From: Gracilaria domingensis
Lineage: Eukaryota; Rhodophyta; Florideophyceae; Gracilariales; Gracilariaceae
Length of the DNA stretch: 64,000 bases
Assembly (NCBI GenBank): GCA_022539475.1
Contig: VCMS01000289.1
Location: 1-64,000, forward strand
Reading direction: 5' to 3'
Positions 41,060 through 52,229 of the stretch are shown here, in pieces. Position 1 is the first letter of the stretch, and the number at the start of each line of letters is the position of its first letter. The notes beneath the pieces were generated by a model, which ran no database searches, was not told the DNA's origin, and was given only the letters and a program-made list of their open reading frames with translations. The position numbers and the translations under genes were made by a program.

Positions 41060-42485
41060 AGACGTAATTCATCGCATTTCTGCAGTGCAAAATTATTTTG
41101 TAGATTGTTTCCGTGATGCTACTTCTACGGCTTCCGTGCAGACACTCTCGTTGCACACGTGTGCCATGTGTGGCACGGTAAGATGAACCTTGTAAAAGCA
41201 GGCGTTGTTAGACACGTGTGTGGTGATGGCCGGCATGGCCGGGTGGTCTAGATATTTCCTAATATTTTAGTCAGCCTTATATGTAGAAGCACGCCTAACC
41301 CCCGTGTACGGGGGAAGTGAACCTCCAAGGAGGCCTTTGGCTCTAGATTCTTGCCGCGTGCGAACGGTTATTCGTCCCTAATCGGGCTATACCTCCGCAT
41401 CCCCGCAGTCGCTATCCACCTCTATCCTCGAGGAGTTCTAGACCGTCGACACGGCCTCCTTTTCTTGTTTTATCATTATTATTTCTGTAGAGCAAACAAA
41501 GGAATAGGGATGATCCACAGAATGTCCGAGTCCTGCTCCCTATATGGTCAGTCTCAGTGGCACAGCCCTCTGTCCGTGCTCAAGCGAGAAGCAAGCAGGA
41601 TGTAAGGCCGGAGATGGTGACTGGCTATACCTACAGAGGTGCAACCGAGAAAGGAATGGTGCCCAAGTGGGTAACGAGATAGGAAGCTTTAGAGATGGGA
41701 TCACAAGCAAAAACCGTGCGGACGGTGTAAAAGACGAACCGACCACCGGAGCGGAGCTACTGCCCGCGCCATCCGGCGGAAACAAGGCCGACCGCAGCGT
41801 GACGACCACGTAATGGTGTCAACAGGATACACCACCATGGGGCCAAAACATACCCGTACTGGGGCTGAAGCAGTACCTGAACCGGGTAGTCAGAGTGCAG
41901 AGCGACGCCACTCCTGGGCCAAGACGCTCGAAAATAGCCGATATCGGAACAACAGAAAAGAACCAAACAGTTAGTCTAATCAAAGGCTTCCTTACGGATC
42001 CTGAGTGGTAGATATGTCGAGACCAGTCGTGGTTAACCTCCTGGAGGAGTATTGAACCTACGTAGGCAACAATATCTATGGCCTGGTCTTGGGAGACAGG
42101 ACGCGACTCAGATGAGGTTTCTTCGTGGGCTCCACGCCGAGCTGGGCCGAGCTTATATAGGTATCTACCAAGAATATTACTAACTACAGTTGTGGTGCGT
42201 ACCTTTCGAGGTTCAAACACTTGTATAACCCAGTGTCAGGGTGCCATCGAGCAACTCCGGTGAGTACCCCTTGAATGTCTACACTACAAATCGGCCACAA
42301 AGTCCAGAATCCGCTCGGGACCGTGAGCCAATTCTCACATTTACCTACAAAGGTCCCTGAAACATTCTTCCAAAAACTACCAAAAATGGGGTTGCCATTC
42401 AAAGTGTACGCCACGTCACTCTAAGGGGTGGTACTCATTATGAGATGCATCTTGCGTAGATTATCGGATCGTGCTTGCTCCACAT
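41060..42485. other. No recognisable gene
   Basis: Only short ORFs on both strands. It contains a small hairpin at about 41,291-41,307 (CCCCCGTGTACGGGGG) and possible LTR-like sequence before the coding block that follows, but no matching second copy in the window. Confidence 0.35.
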
Positions 42486-42489
42486 ATTG

Positions 42490-44537
42490 CCCTACTTAGA
42501 CCAGCATTCCCATCGCGGGCGAAGAGGAAGGCGCAGTCGGCGTTGGAATAAATAACCAGCCCCCAATGATGGGTATGGCACTTTCGGTTTCATCAATAAC
42601 AGATCTCACAGAGATCTTACAGTGTTCAAGACATTCGAATACGAGAGCAGTTCCTTCTTCAGGCATGAACCCTTTCTCCACCAATCCGTTGCTGGGAGAG
42701 TCGGCGTCCGCAGCTCGGCAGGGTGCGGCGTTAGGGGCTCCCGCAAACAACAATCCATAACACGGTCAGCCTCAAGTTCCTCCCTTCCAAGGGCCTCCGA
42801 TGCAAGCTCATCCGTGATATTTTGGGGGCTTCAACTCCGCGCCACTCTCTCAAGGGCAGCCGTTGCTAGAGCCAGCTTATCACCACCCTGGTGTTCAGTA
42901 TTATCGATTCCCTTACGCAGGTGCTCTGTATCCGATTCCCATGCAGAGCTATCCTCCTAATGCGCCTCGACAGGCTCCCGATATCGAAGCCGTGGCGTGG
43001 AACAAAGAGAAAGCGATGCAGTTGAATGTGAATACCAGGGGTTGGATCTCACGGGAGTCGATACTCAACCGTTCGCCGCGCAGGGATGGTGTTATTTTCT
43101 CATGGGCTGCGTGGTTCCACCTGACAGTGGTTAACAATGAAGATCTCATTAACTCATATGTCGATGCAAACGGAATGCTCCCAGGTGGGATTCGATGCGA
43201 CATGGGGCGCTCTCGCGATTGGCAGACCCGCATAGCGGTTGAACCTCATTTGATACCCCGCACGCGCGGGAAATCGATGGATACAGCTCGAGGAGATATT
43301 GCACGCCTAAGATATGAGCTAGTGAACCGAGTTCGTAGAGAGCATGCCGTTCCGCTGAAGTACGACTTCGATGTCTCTCAGTACCGTACGTACGGTGAAC
43401 GCTCCCATGGAGATGCTTTGGCCGAGTTTCCGGAAGCGGAATATCGTGCAGATACGACGAGGGTCGATACCGACATGCTCCTATGGAGCCGTTCCTTACT
43501 TTAGGCTGAGTTACGGTACCTTCGCAGGCGTCTTAACAGGAATCTGTATGATTTTGAGTGCCAAGTTCGGTTCGAGCAAGATATGCGTTCCCGAACGGTC
43601 TATATGAATCCGTATCCACAATTGGAGACTAAGCGGCTGCGACACAACGCGTTGCAATCCCGTTTCTTCGGTCTTCCCTCCTGTTGGAGTGGTGTTGAGG
43701 TCCCCCGAGGGTCCTTTGTGAAACTTCCTCCGTCGCTCTACTACATCGGTTCTCGATTAATTGGCGATCCCCAGTCGGTTTATTGGGCCTTGATGGCGGC
43801 TCAGTATGGTGCTCGCGTAGCGGCTCATCTCCTTTGGGATGTCTATGACCATTAATGTATCTGGTACTTGCCTCCTCTTCTCCGATGGATTAGCAATCGG
43901 CTAGATTTGACTCTCTCTCTGAGCTCACAGGCAAACAAGGTAAGGTAAGAACCGTTCTGAGGGCGATTGAGCATGTCAACTGGGGCCACATTCCGGTGCA
44001 CTGGCAGCGCGATGGGACTCTGTGGTGGGACGACCGATCGCCGCGGCGAATTTATATCCGCTCGGGAGTTTGGGTCCATTACGATCCGTGGGAACAGCAG
44101 TTCATTTCCGAGCAAGAGGGCGAGGCCATGTTGCAGGTTCAGCGCGCTATTCCCGCCGGTCACCCGATGAGATTCGTCTTCTCTGAGGACTATGCTCCAC
44201 CCATTGACTGAGAAGATCCAACGTTGAACCACGGCGATGGCGTCAACGACGATGCCCAAGCTCTTTTTGTAGGTATTCCGAGTACGACAGGGAATACAAC
44301 GCCGGTTTCGGCTGGTGGAGCTCAGGCCCCTGTGGAGTGGATTATAACTACACCGTCCGTGGGTACTGTGCCGAACCAAGTGGCGGCTCTTCACTCTAGC
44401 CTGATAGGCAGGGGGGTTCCGGTCCCGGAGGATATGACAGATGCAACACAGATGACGGCGCTGGCCACCCAGTACCTGAGTCACAACCAGAGCACGAGCG
44501 GTGCTGGGCCCTCCACGGGATATCGAGAGTACAAGTA
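42490..44537 (+). pseudogene. Unidentified decayed coding block, possibly Gag-like
   Basis: Consecutive open stretches on the plus strand read like one long protein of about 650 residues: a Pro/Gln/Ser-rich start (42,566-42,900, with SYPPNAPRQAPDIEAV), a middle domain (TRGWISRESILNRSPRRDGV, IFSWAAWFHLTVVNNEDLIN, RSRDWQTRIAVEPH), an Arg-rich helical part (ELRYLRRRLNRNLYDFECQV), a part with IPVHWQRDGTLWWDDRSPRR and a Ser/Thr/Gly-rich tail ending GYREYK. I do not recognise the family. Size and layout would fit a structural (Gag-like) protein of an LTR or other virus-like element, so it is treated as a fossil; about three to five interruptions. A decayed host gene is the alternative. Confidence 0.4.
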
Positions 44538-44539
44538 AT

Positions 44540-45850
44540 ATTGGTTGCTTGCTCCCACTGTCGCTTGAGACTGAAACACGGAACTGAACCACTTATGGCT
44601 ACCTTTCCCTCTTAGTCCTCCTTAAGGCACCTTCTTCTTCTTCTTCTTCTCGACTGCGAACTTCATCTTCTTACTCCACTTCCTTTCCAGGATACGTGTT
44701 GGCTATACGTGCCGCTTCGTAGATCTTCTACCACTTCTATTTCGTGGAAACACAGTGTGATGGTACTAAACTGAGACTACGGTGTCATAATTCTCTTTCC
44801 TAATATACATAAAGGAGCTCTTCCACCCACACTCCTCAGAGTCCTTTCCAACTAACCACGGAGTTTTGGTGCTCACTATAGCAGATTATTGGCAGCATTC
44901 TAACCCACCTGGGCATTATCCAGGGTCACGGGGAGTTCTGTCCAAGTTCGGCGATGGTGCGAGAGTACTTTCGACCTCGTAAGGTGCTCGATGGGCTCCC
45001 ATGTGTCGTCCGCTGGGAAATATCCGTATCAACGGATTCCCGCAGAATAGCGTCCCGTCCTGGGCATAATCGTGCTTCACGATGTGGTCAATAACGAATT
45101 ATAGGAGTTCTTTTCCGTCTTCGGATACTGCTTCAGTTCTTAGCGTGAACGGGCTACGTGAGGCTGCATTCAGAGAGTACGGGGAAATGCTATGGTACAG
45201 TCCGGTCTCGGAGACTTCGCAGTGAGCACACCACAGTGGTAACTACCGTCCTGACGGAGTAGCTGTAACTTCCGCGTTCGGCGTTCAATTTACTCCAGAG
45301 GAGGTTTCTAGCGAACCTTCTTCGCATCCGGAGTCCGGCATTCCGTGCCTCTTACCCAAAGGGCCACAGGCCGACGAACTGTCGCGTCTCGAGTCCGAGC
45401 ATATTTTCTTCCTCGAAATAAGAAACCCGTTGTGACGAAGAAGCTTGCAAACAGGCTCACTGAGCAGGGCAGTGGATTGCTGGGCCAAGCGCTGCCATCC
45501 GTTGCTATTAACTGAACGTGGGGGGAGGGCGGGGCATGTGTGTCACACATTCTGACAACGGTTCAAAATATTGCTTGACACCGGTGAGCCGCCATGAGTG
45601 GCACCTGTCCGGCACTCGCCACGGCATGTGATTCCAGTCACCAATCTCCCGTCTCCTGCATGTGCGGCCGCACATGGAGGCCCCGGACGTCGATTTTACA
45701 CCGTTATTTCGGTCTCTGCACTTGCAGTCCTGTGTGCTTCATGCTTCCCCCATGAGAATAATTCTGAATTCATCTTCCGGCTTTCCGGCTTCAAGTTCCA
45801 GTATTTCTAGCTTCATTCGCCTGCTACAGGCCGCTCCCTTTGGGATTCTT
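44540..45850. other. No recognisable gene; short TTC microsatellite
   Basis: A (TTC)n run lies near 44,631-44,651. The rest has only short ORFs on both strands and no match elsewhere in the window. Confidence 0.4.
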
Positions 45851-45856
45851 GTTTGT

Positions 45857-48299
45857 CTACCCCCGCAATGGGTCTTCCGACACTGCTTTCGGCATTCTCG
45901 CGGAACTTTGCGCAATACGCCGACGCGTTGCACTGCGGTCCACGGGTTCGGTCTGGTTCCCAATTGGCTTGCTAACCTGAGCTACTTCTTGCCCTTCATG
46001 CGTTCCTTCTTCCGTACTGACAGTGGTCCTCGCCGAGTCGGCAGTTACTGTGCGCGTGGCCGCGTAAGCGTCACGATTCCCAGCTTGGGTTTCTGTCTCT
46101 ATTGAAGACCGCGTGCCTCGGTTAGGTTCTGACGGTGCTGGAGAGGTCGATATACCAGAGCGATTTCCAGCCTTGCTCCCCCTCCTTAATGTGCAATACG
46201 TCAGCTTCAGAAATAACCGTGTGCGGTGGGTGAACTCTATTTGAGTCTGTAGGTGTAACCTGAAAGAGGGTACGATTACCCTTGAGTGCTTCTGATATTT
46301 CAGGCAGATCAGGAAGACCACGCTGCGTGTGGGGATGAACCGAGGGTTAGTGAACAGTGCCGTCCGAGCGTTCGGCGTCATCCTGCATAGCAAATTCGGG
46401 GTTGTCGGCTACTGCTGTTGAAACGATTTCCTGGAGTGGGCTCCGAGCGCGGTATACGCGATCAAGAAAGGCCCGTTCTTGCTCGTTGTCAATATCCAGT
46501 ACGGCGGTATTTTCCTGTACGGAAATTACCCGATAGGGTCCAATCGCAATTGGCGAGAGCTTGTGGCGCCGTTCCTTTTCAAGATTGTAGTACTCTTTAC
46601 GTAGGAACACTTAGTCTCCATCTTTCAGCTTAGGTAACGTTTTACGAATTCTGCTATCGAAATGCCGTTCCTTGGACGGTTGGGCTTTCTCCATTGAGCG
46701 TCTAGTAACAGGTACCAAATTGGTAAGCCATTTCTTCCAGGCTTCCCGATACATACTCGGTGAGGGGAACGTATCCAATGTTAATTGCTGTTCAATTTCC
46801 AGAGTTGGCGGTATTCGCGACACTACCAACTCGAATGGTGATAATGACGTTACCCTATGAACCTGGATGTTGTACGCGTGGACTATTGCGTCTGTATACA
46901 GGTCCCAAGTTTTGGGAAGACCCGCGACGTAGGATCTCAAAGTCCCGAGTATAGTTCGGTTAAATCTTTCTACCTGCCCTTTCTTCTGGGGATGATATGT
47001 AGTTAAAAACAGATTCCTTACTTCCAAAATCCGACATACGTTTTGAAAGAACTTCGAGGTGAATTGTGAGCCGTTATCAGACAGTAGCTGTACACGCGGT
47101 CCATAGACAAACACCCAGTGGGTCACAAAGGCTTAGGCCACTGCAGCAGCGGTAATCCGTTTAAGCGGGACTGTCCTGACCATTGGAGAATATGCCGGAT
47201 ATGACCAACAAGTATTGGCTACCCCTGGGGCTCTTGATGAGCTCTCCCAATATGTCGATGGCGACAAACTCGACCGGTGCCCGAGCAGGGAAACCTTTAA
47301 ACTCCTTCGAGTACTTGCGGAGTTTAATGTCATTCTTGGAGCAATCCTGACAGGAGCGACGAACTGCATAGCAGTCAAACGCCAAAGCAGACCAGTAAAA
47401 GTCCCTTCGCAAGGTGAGGTACAGCTTCTGACCTCCCGGAAGGGCTCCCAACTTCACGTAGTGTGACAGGTGAAGTAGAAGACTCTGCAGTGAGTGCAGT
47501 ACTACCCTCTGTGGTCAAGATTCTGCCATCCCCACGAGTTGTCCTTAATCGTTAACCTCGAAAGATATCCTGTATCCACCGTTCAAACGGGCTCGTATCT
47601 GAGTACAGAAGGGGTCCGTTTGTTGTTCTCCTTCATCTCCTCTGGAGTAATGGGTAGGAATGAACCGGGCGTCTGTTCTGTCGTTTGTGTGGCGAGTATA
47701 TCGTCACACGCGTCATCCGAAAGGATCTCAGTTTCACCTTCCAGGTTTCCCACCATGAAAAATTGTATGTCAGCGTCCTCCGTATGCTCTGCTTTCGCTG
47801 ACGTGCCCAAACGGAATAGCGCATCAGCCTGTAAGTTAAGGGAGCCTTTCTTGTAGACTAATTCAAAGTCAAATTCCGCCAATCGGAGTCTCCAGCGCAT
47901 CAAACGTTTCGAGTGTTTGGAGATTTCCATGAGCCAACGTAGGCACGCATGATCAGTATGCACCGCGAAATTGGTTCCCATTAAGTATGGCCTGAGTGTG
48001 TACAAAGCCGACATTACTGCGAGGCATTCTTTCTCGGAAATCGAGTAGTTCCTCCTGTGCACGTTCAGTGACCTTGACCAGTACCCGATAGGGTGTCGTT
48101 CACCGTTCACGTCGGTCTGGAACAACTCACAACCAACCTGGTTTGCAATAGCATCCGTGTCGACTTCATACGGCAACCCGGGCTTGGGTAGGGCCAGGAA
48201 TGGCGGAGAGGTTACTGCATCAATCAATGCTGGAAAGACGCTTCTGCATCGTATGTGTTCTGCAAAGTGGAATATTGTCCTTTCGTTTTGGAAAGTAAG
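45857..48299 (-). mobile_element. Ty3/Gypsy element C, RNase H-integrase portion (fossil, truncated)
   Basis: Minus-strand: RNase H at 47,583-48,227 (PYEVDTDAIANQVGCELF, EKECLAVMSALYTLRPYLMG, VHTDHACLRWL), integrase zinc-binding and core at 46,611-47,457 (CQDCSKN, EFVAIDILGELI, LSDNGSQFTSKFFQNV, QVERFNRTILGTL), and a C-terminal GPY-type module at 46,347-46,610 (IAIGPYRVISVQENTAVLDI). A Thr/Ser/Arg-rich tail follows to about 45,857. The right side is cut at 48,300 by the terminus of a large-transposon relative; RT and gag of C are not recognised beyond. No LTR was found. Related to, but distinct from, elements A and B. Broken, several interruptions. Confidence 0.85.
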
Positions 48300-49970
48300 C
48301 TAGTTCTTGGCCTATTTGGGGCGCGCGAGGGGGTGGCAGAGGCTGGCACTCAAAAAATTAAGAAATTTTGGAATATTAAATTCCATTTCGCGCAGTTTAA
48401 TTTTTGGGTCTCCTAGTTTTTGTAGAGGTTCTACTTTGTCGGACAGACACGTTCACTCTTTTCCACGACCCTCTCTCGAATCTGCGCTTGTGCTAGTTTG
48501 CATTTCCATTTTCCCGCGAGTTGCGATGCAAATCGCAACTCATCCCACCTCAATTCTCCCACCACTCTTTCCCATTGGCCACCATCCCCACTCTTTACCT
48601 TTTTCCGCTCATCACGAGTTCGGATCCTTCGTCTCCGTCTCCGCAAACCTCATTTTTTAGAAGTCAGGTGGGCAACTCTCCCCATTCTCGTATACCTCCC
48701 TCGCCCCAAAACGGCTTCACATCCCTTCCATCCTTCTTTCCTGCTGTCCCCTCAGAATCCCCTCCGCCGTCCGCGCTGCCTCTGCTGCACTCTTTAACCC
48801 AGTCAAAACCGGAGCCCTGATTTTCCTCCCGCGTCCCCTCCCGCGGCACTTCCTCCACAACCTTCCTCACTTCTTACGCCTCTTCCTCAGACGACTCTTC
48901 CCATCCCCAACCCTACCACCCTTCGTCTTCGGTGTCACAGGAGAACCCTTCTGCACCGCATCCCTTCCCGCACTTCCTTTCTCCATCTTTCCCTCCACAC
49001 CTCTTTTCACTCTCTTTTTTTCTACCAGTCCTTGCCTCCTGCCTAGCTCCTTCACCTCCCTTTCCAGCACGTCGAAGCTCTCCTTAAGAACCATATTCTT
49101 CTCTTACAACTCCCCATCTTCGATTCCTGCACACTCCATCATCCCATACACATAATTTCTCATCTCCACTCCTAGGACCGACAACGAATTCCGCAGGTTC
49201 GATATCGCCTCAACCGAAACACCACTACCACCCCCACTCAGCACCATAATGCCCATTTCCGTCACAATCTCTACAATGCAATCGTCCAGTCGCTCCTCCA
49301 TCAAAAACCCCAACATCCCCACCTTCGCCTCCATTTCCCTCTCCGGCCCAATTCTCTATCTGGTTTCCAACCTCCAACTGACTCAGATGCACCGCACCCC
49401 TCCTTTCCATTGCGACCCCCTCCACTTCCATTTATACCCCCTTCTCCACACCATCACCATACCCTTTCCTCGCCCCACACATCGTTCCTTCATCAGCTAC
49501 TTCCTTCTTCTGTGACATCCGTCCAGCCGCCGTAATCACGTACTCTTCCCGCTTCGGCGAAGAAGGCGGGGGTACCTCCCTCCCTTCAACAGGGCTAGCA
49601 GCTCCTCATCATTCTCATATTCGTCCGACATCTTCGGAACGCGAACATCTGAATGGGTCGAAAATGTCAGTGCGATACAGTACATTCGAGGGGAGCTGTG
49701 CTGTCCTCCCTCATTGTCCGAGCGCACGGGCTTTATCTGCCACCATACTTTTCGCTGTTTATCTCATCTCATTACGCTCCAAAACATCTACTGGACACAT
49801 CCGCACCTTCCACTACTTAAGCGCCGCCACTCTGTTTCCTCTTTCGCGCTCACATAGCCCCACCCACCCCGTCTCCACCGGCGATACTTTTTTCTTCCGC
49901 CATAACCATATAAACCATGGTTCTAGACGAATGCGTCCGTTGAGTTGCCAAAAAATTCTCAAAAAATAGC
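48300..49970. mobile_element. Left-end segment of a second large-transposon family member
   Basis: It begins GCTAGTTCTTGGCC at 48,300 and matches the 17,400 left terminus over more than 100 bp. It then carries the same minus-strand DEELLALL gene at the same distance (start 1,331 bp from the terminus here, 1,161 bp there). The outer flank is coding sequence of Gypsy C, so this is a true junction, preceded by TAA as the possible target duplication. Similarity to the first copy is lost after about 49,970; the right end was not found, so the piece is either truncated or carries different cargo (the 50-55 kb genes). Confidence 0.7.
48868..49631 (-). pseudogene. DEELLALL-type transposon accessory protein, second copy
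   Basis: The start is the ATG at 49,631: MSDEYENDEELLALLKGGRY. Later segments in other frames: 49,104-49,334 (MEAKVGMLGFLMEERLDDCI then ISNLRNSLSVLGVEM, helical) and 48,867-49,094 (VLKESFDVLEREVKELGRRQ, a coiled-coil candidate, then GSPVTPKTKGG and SRLRKRRKK). The N-terminal acidic-leucine motif and the C-terminal SPxTPK plus basic cluster match the copy at 17,763-18,561, and the part between diverges. A phosphorylatable TPK site next to a nuclear-localisation-like basic cluster would suit a nuclear protein. Interrupted by frame changes, or spliced in a way I cannot resolve. Confidence 0.5.
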
Positions 49971-50746
49971 AATAGGTGCCGAATAGTCCGCGCTATGGCC
50001 GTGTTGCATGGAGTGAGTTTTTCATTTTATTTAATTGGCACGCAACATGTCCGATTGGCAGGCAACGGATTTACGCTGTCCGGAAAGCAGCCGACTTTAT
50101 TGAGAAGAGCATGTCGTAGCCCACTTTTTTGTCTCCTGTGAAGACCAGTGTCTTCTTTTGAAAAAGAAATTGCTGCCATATCTATGGCGTTTGCGCCTGC
50201 CTCGCATTCAATGATATCCGCCTAATTTCGTTCGCCCATACATGACTATGTCGCTTCTCCTTCCTGTCAACAGACGTTACATTACCTCTCTGCAATTTAT
50301 GCCACACTCTTCTTAATGATACTGTGGGCTCATCGCCACCATCTCCCACCTGCGGTCTCCAACCTTGCCTACCACTTTCTCGCCCGCTTTCCCAGATTTT
50401 ACCGTACCGCTTCCGTATTGAAGGCAAATTATATTGCGCTCTTGCATTCCACGTCCCCCGCTTTCTAGTCGTCTTATTTGCTTAGTACTGTGCCGGCGTC
50501 CCTTTCATTCCGCCTGCGAAACACGTTTTGCATCCTATAAGGTCGACATGGTGGGCCACACCCGCTCAGAAGAAGGTTCTGCTGAAGACGTTCGGGGACG
50601 AGCCGTACTCAGAAGTTACACGAAATAACACTGTCTCATTAATTCATCGACGCGCTTCATAGCAAAATTTTTTCAAAATCGCTACGAGGATCTAAACCGC
50701 CCAGACTGCTTTACAGTTTAGCACAATCGCACTCGCCTTACCCTCA
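49971..50746. other. No confirmed gene
   Basis: Short ORFs only (for example 50,182-50,427 minus, basic, unknown). It contains repeated ATTGGCACGCAAC / GATTGGCAGGCAAC at 50,034-50,067 but nothing else recognised. Confidence 0.35.
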
Positions 50747-52221
50747 ATGACTGAGCTGTTAGAACCCGCCATGCCGAAAGTTCCTTGTCTACGATCAACG
50801 TGTGCTTTCAATCGCCGTCATTATGTTGGCAACAATGTCAAAACTGCTATTCTCTTAAGAGCCGCCGAGATATACGTGGCCGTGATCAAGCTGGAGATTG
50901 CTTCTGAGCCTCTCATAAACCTTGCTATCCTCTATAAAACTGGCCAAGGAGTCCCTAAGGATTCCGCCAGGGGGGTGCGGCTATTACAACGAGCTATGAA
51001 GCAACTGAACAATCCAACCGCGATGTATCTTCTTGGTCACTTTCTCCTCGAAGTTGTCGGGCGTAGAGTGAAACCCACGAGGAGCAGCAAAGCTCTTTCG
51101 ACGTGCAATTCGTCAGGACGATCATGTCTGGTCGATGTGGGGCTTGGTCCATCTATGCGAGGGCTCTCCGGGATTCCCAGCTAATTACTGGGGAGCAGTT
51201 AAATGGTATCAATGAGCCATTGATAAGTGCCACAATACTGATCTAAAGTTTTTTTAGCAATGTGGCTTGTTGCTCGCGCACAAGGACTCCATCCGAATCC
51301 GACTCCAGCGCCGCTTCTCTTCGAGGAGGCAATTAAGTCAAAAAACCACGGCTACATTGTCGGTAATGTTGCATCTTTGCTCACTAAAAGAGGTAACGGC
51401 GTTCCTGTCGATATTCCTCGAGCGGTGGAACCAAGTGGGTTCTGTATTGGAAAGGATGATTGCTATAATGCAATGTTCTCGTTACGCTGCATTTTGTCTG
51501 ATGGCGCCGACGGAGTTCCACGAGACGTGAAACGTGCTGTAGAACTATATGAGAAGGCGATTGCGAAGGGCTAGAGCTAAGAAGCTATGAATGAGTTGGC
51601 TTTGCTTCTTGAGAAAGAAGGTGATAGTGTTCCAGCGGACGAATAGAGAGCAGTTCAGCGCTACGAAACGTCGATTGAACGTATGGGATTGGTTAATTCA
51701 ATGATAAACTTGGGCCGAATACTCAGAAATGGAACGAAGACAATACCAAAAAGAGTTGAAAGAGCTCAAGATTTGTTTGTTCAAGCAGTGAGAAAACATA
51801 ACGAGCCTTGGGCATTCGTTCGTTCTGCTGAGATTCTGTCTCACTGGGCACATTCGGTGGACCCGATCCAAAGAGAGCTTTTGAGCTTTGTGAATGAGTC
51901 ATTAAGGAACACAACGAAAAGGGTGCGATTGATTGCATGGCTAACCTCTTAAGCTACGGACACAAGTAAATTTCTATTGACGCAAAACGAGCAGTCATGC
52001 TTTATCAACAGCTTTTAGATGAGGACAACGATGAGGCAGCCATGGTGGGCATAGTAAAGTTGTTACGGAATGGTTTGGTCGAGCTACGCCCTGATCGAAG
52101 AAGAGCCATAGCGATGTGTGAACGCCCCATTAAAAAAGCCGAAAGTGACGGCGGTCCAAAATCTACCTTGGCAGCCATGCTCAGATTACCAGATGAAAAT
52201 GTTCCAACTGATCGAACATGA
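50747..52221 (+). pseudogene. Sel1-repeat (SLR) protein, decayed
   Basis: Successive alpha-hairpin repeats of Sel1 type: PLINLAILYKTGQGVPKDSA (about 50,915), NVASLLTKRGNGVPVDIPRA (about 51,363), FSLRCILSDGADGVPRDVKR (about 51,477), MNELALLLEKEGDSVPADE (about 51,588), INLGRILRNGTKTIPKRVER (about 51,701) and VGIVKLLRNGLVELRPDRRR (about 52,045). Spacing is close to the usual 36-44 residues. Sel1 repeats form solenoids that scaffold protein complexes, often in stress or ER-associated degradation contexts. The frame from 50,747 to 51,644 is kept but has in-frame stops (near 51,182, 51,244, 51,572 and 51,644), then shifts before 51,997. It is a pseudogene of a host gene family or former cargo of the transposon at 48,300. 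Confidence 0.7.
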
Positions 52222-52229
52222 GCCATAAA

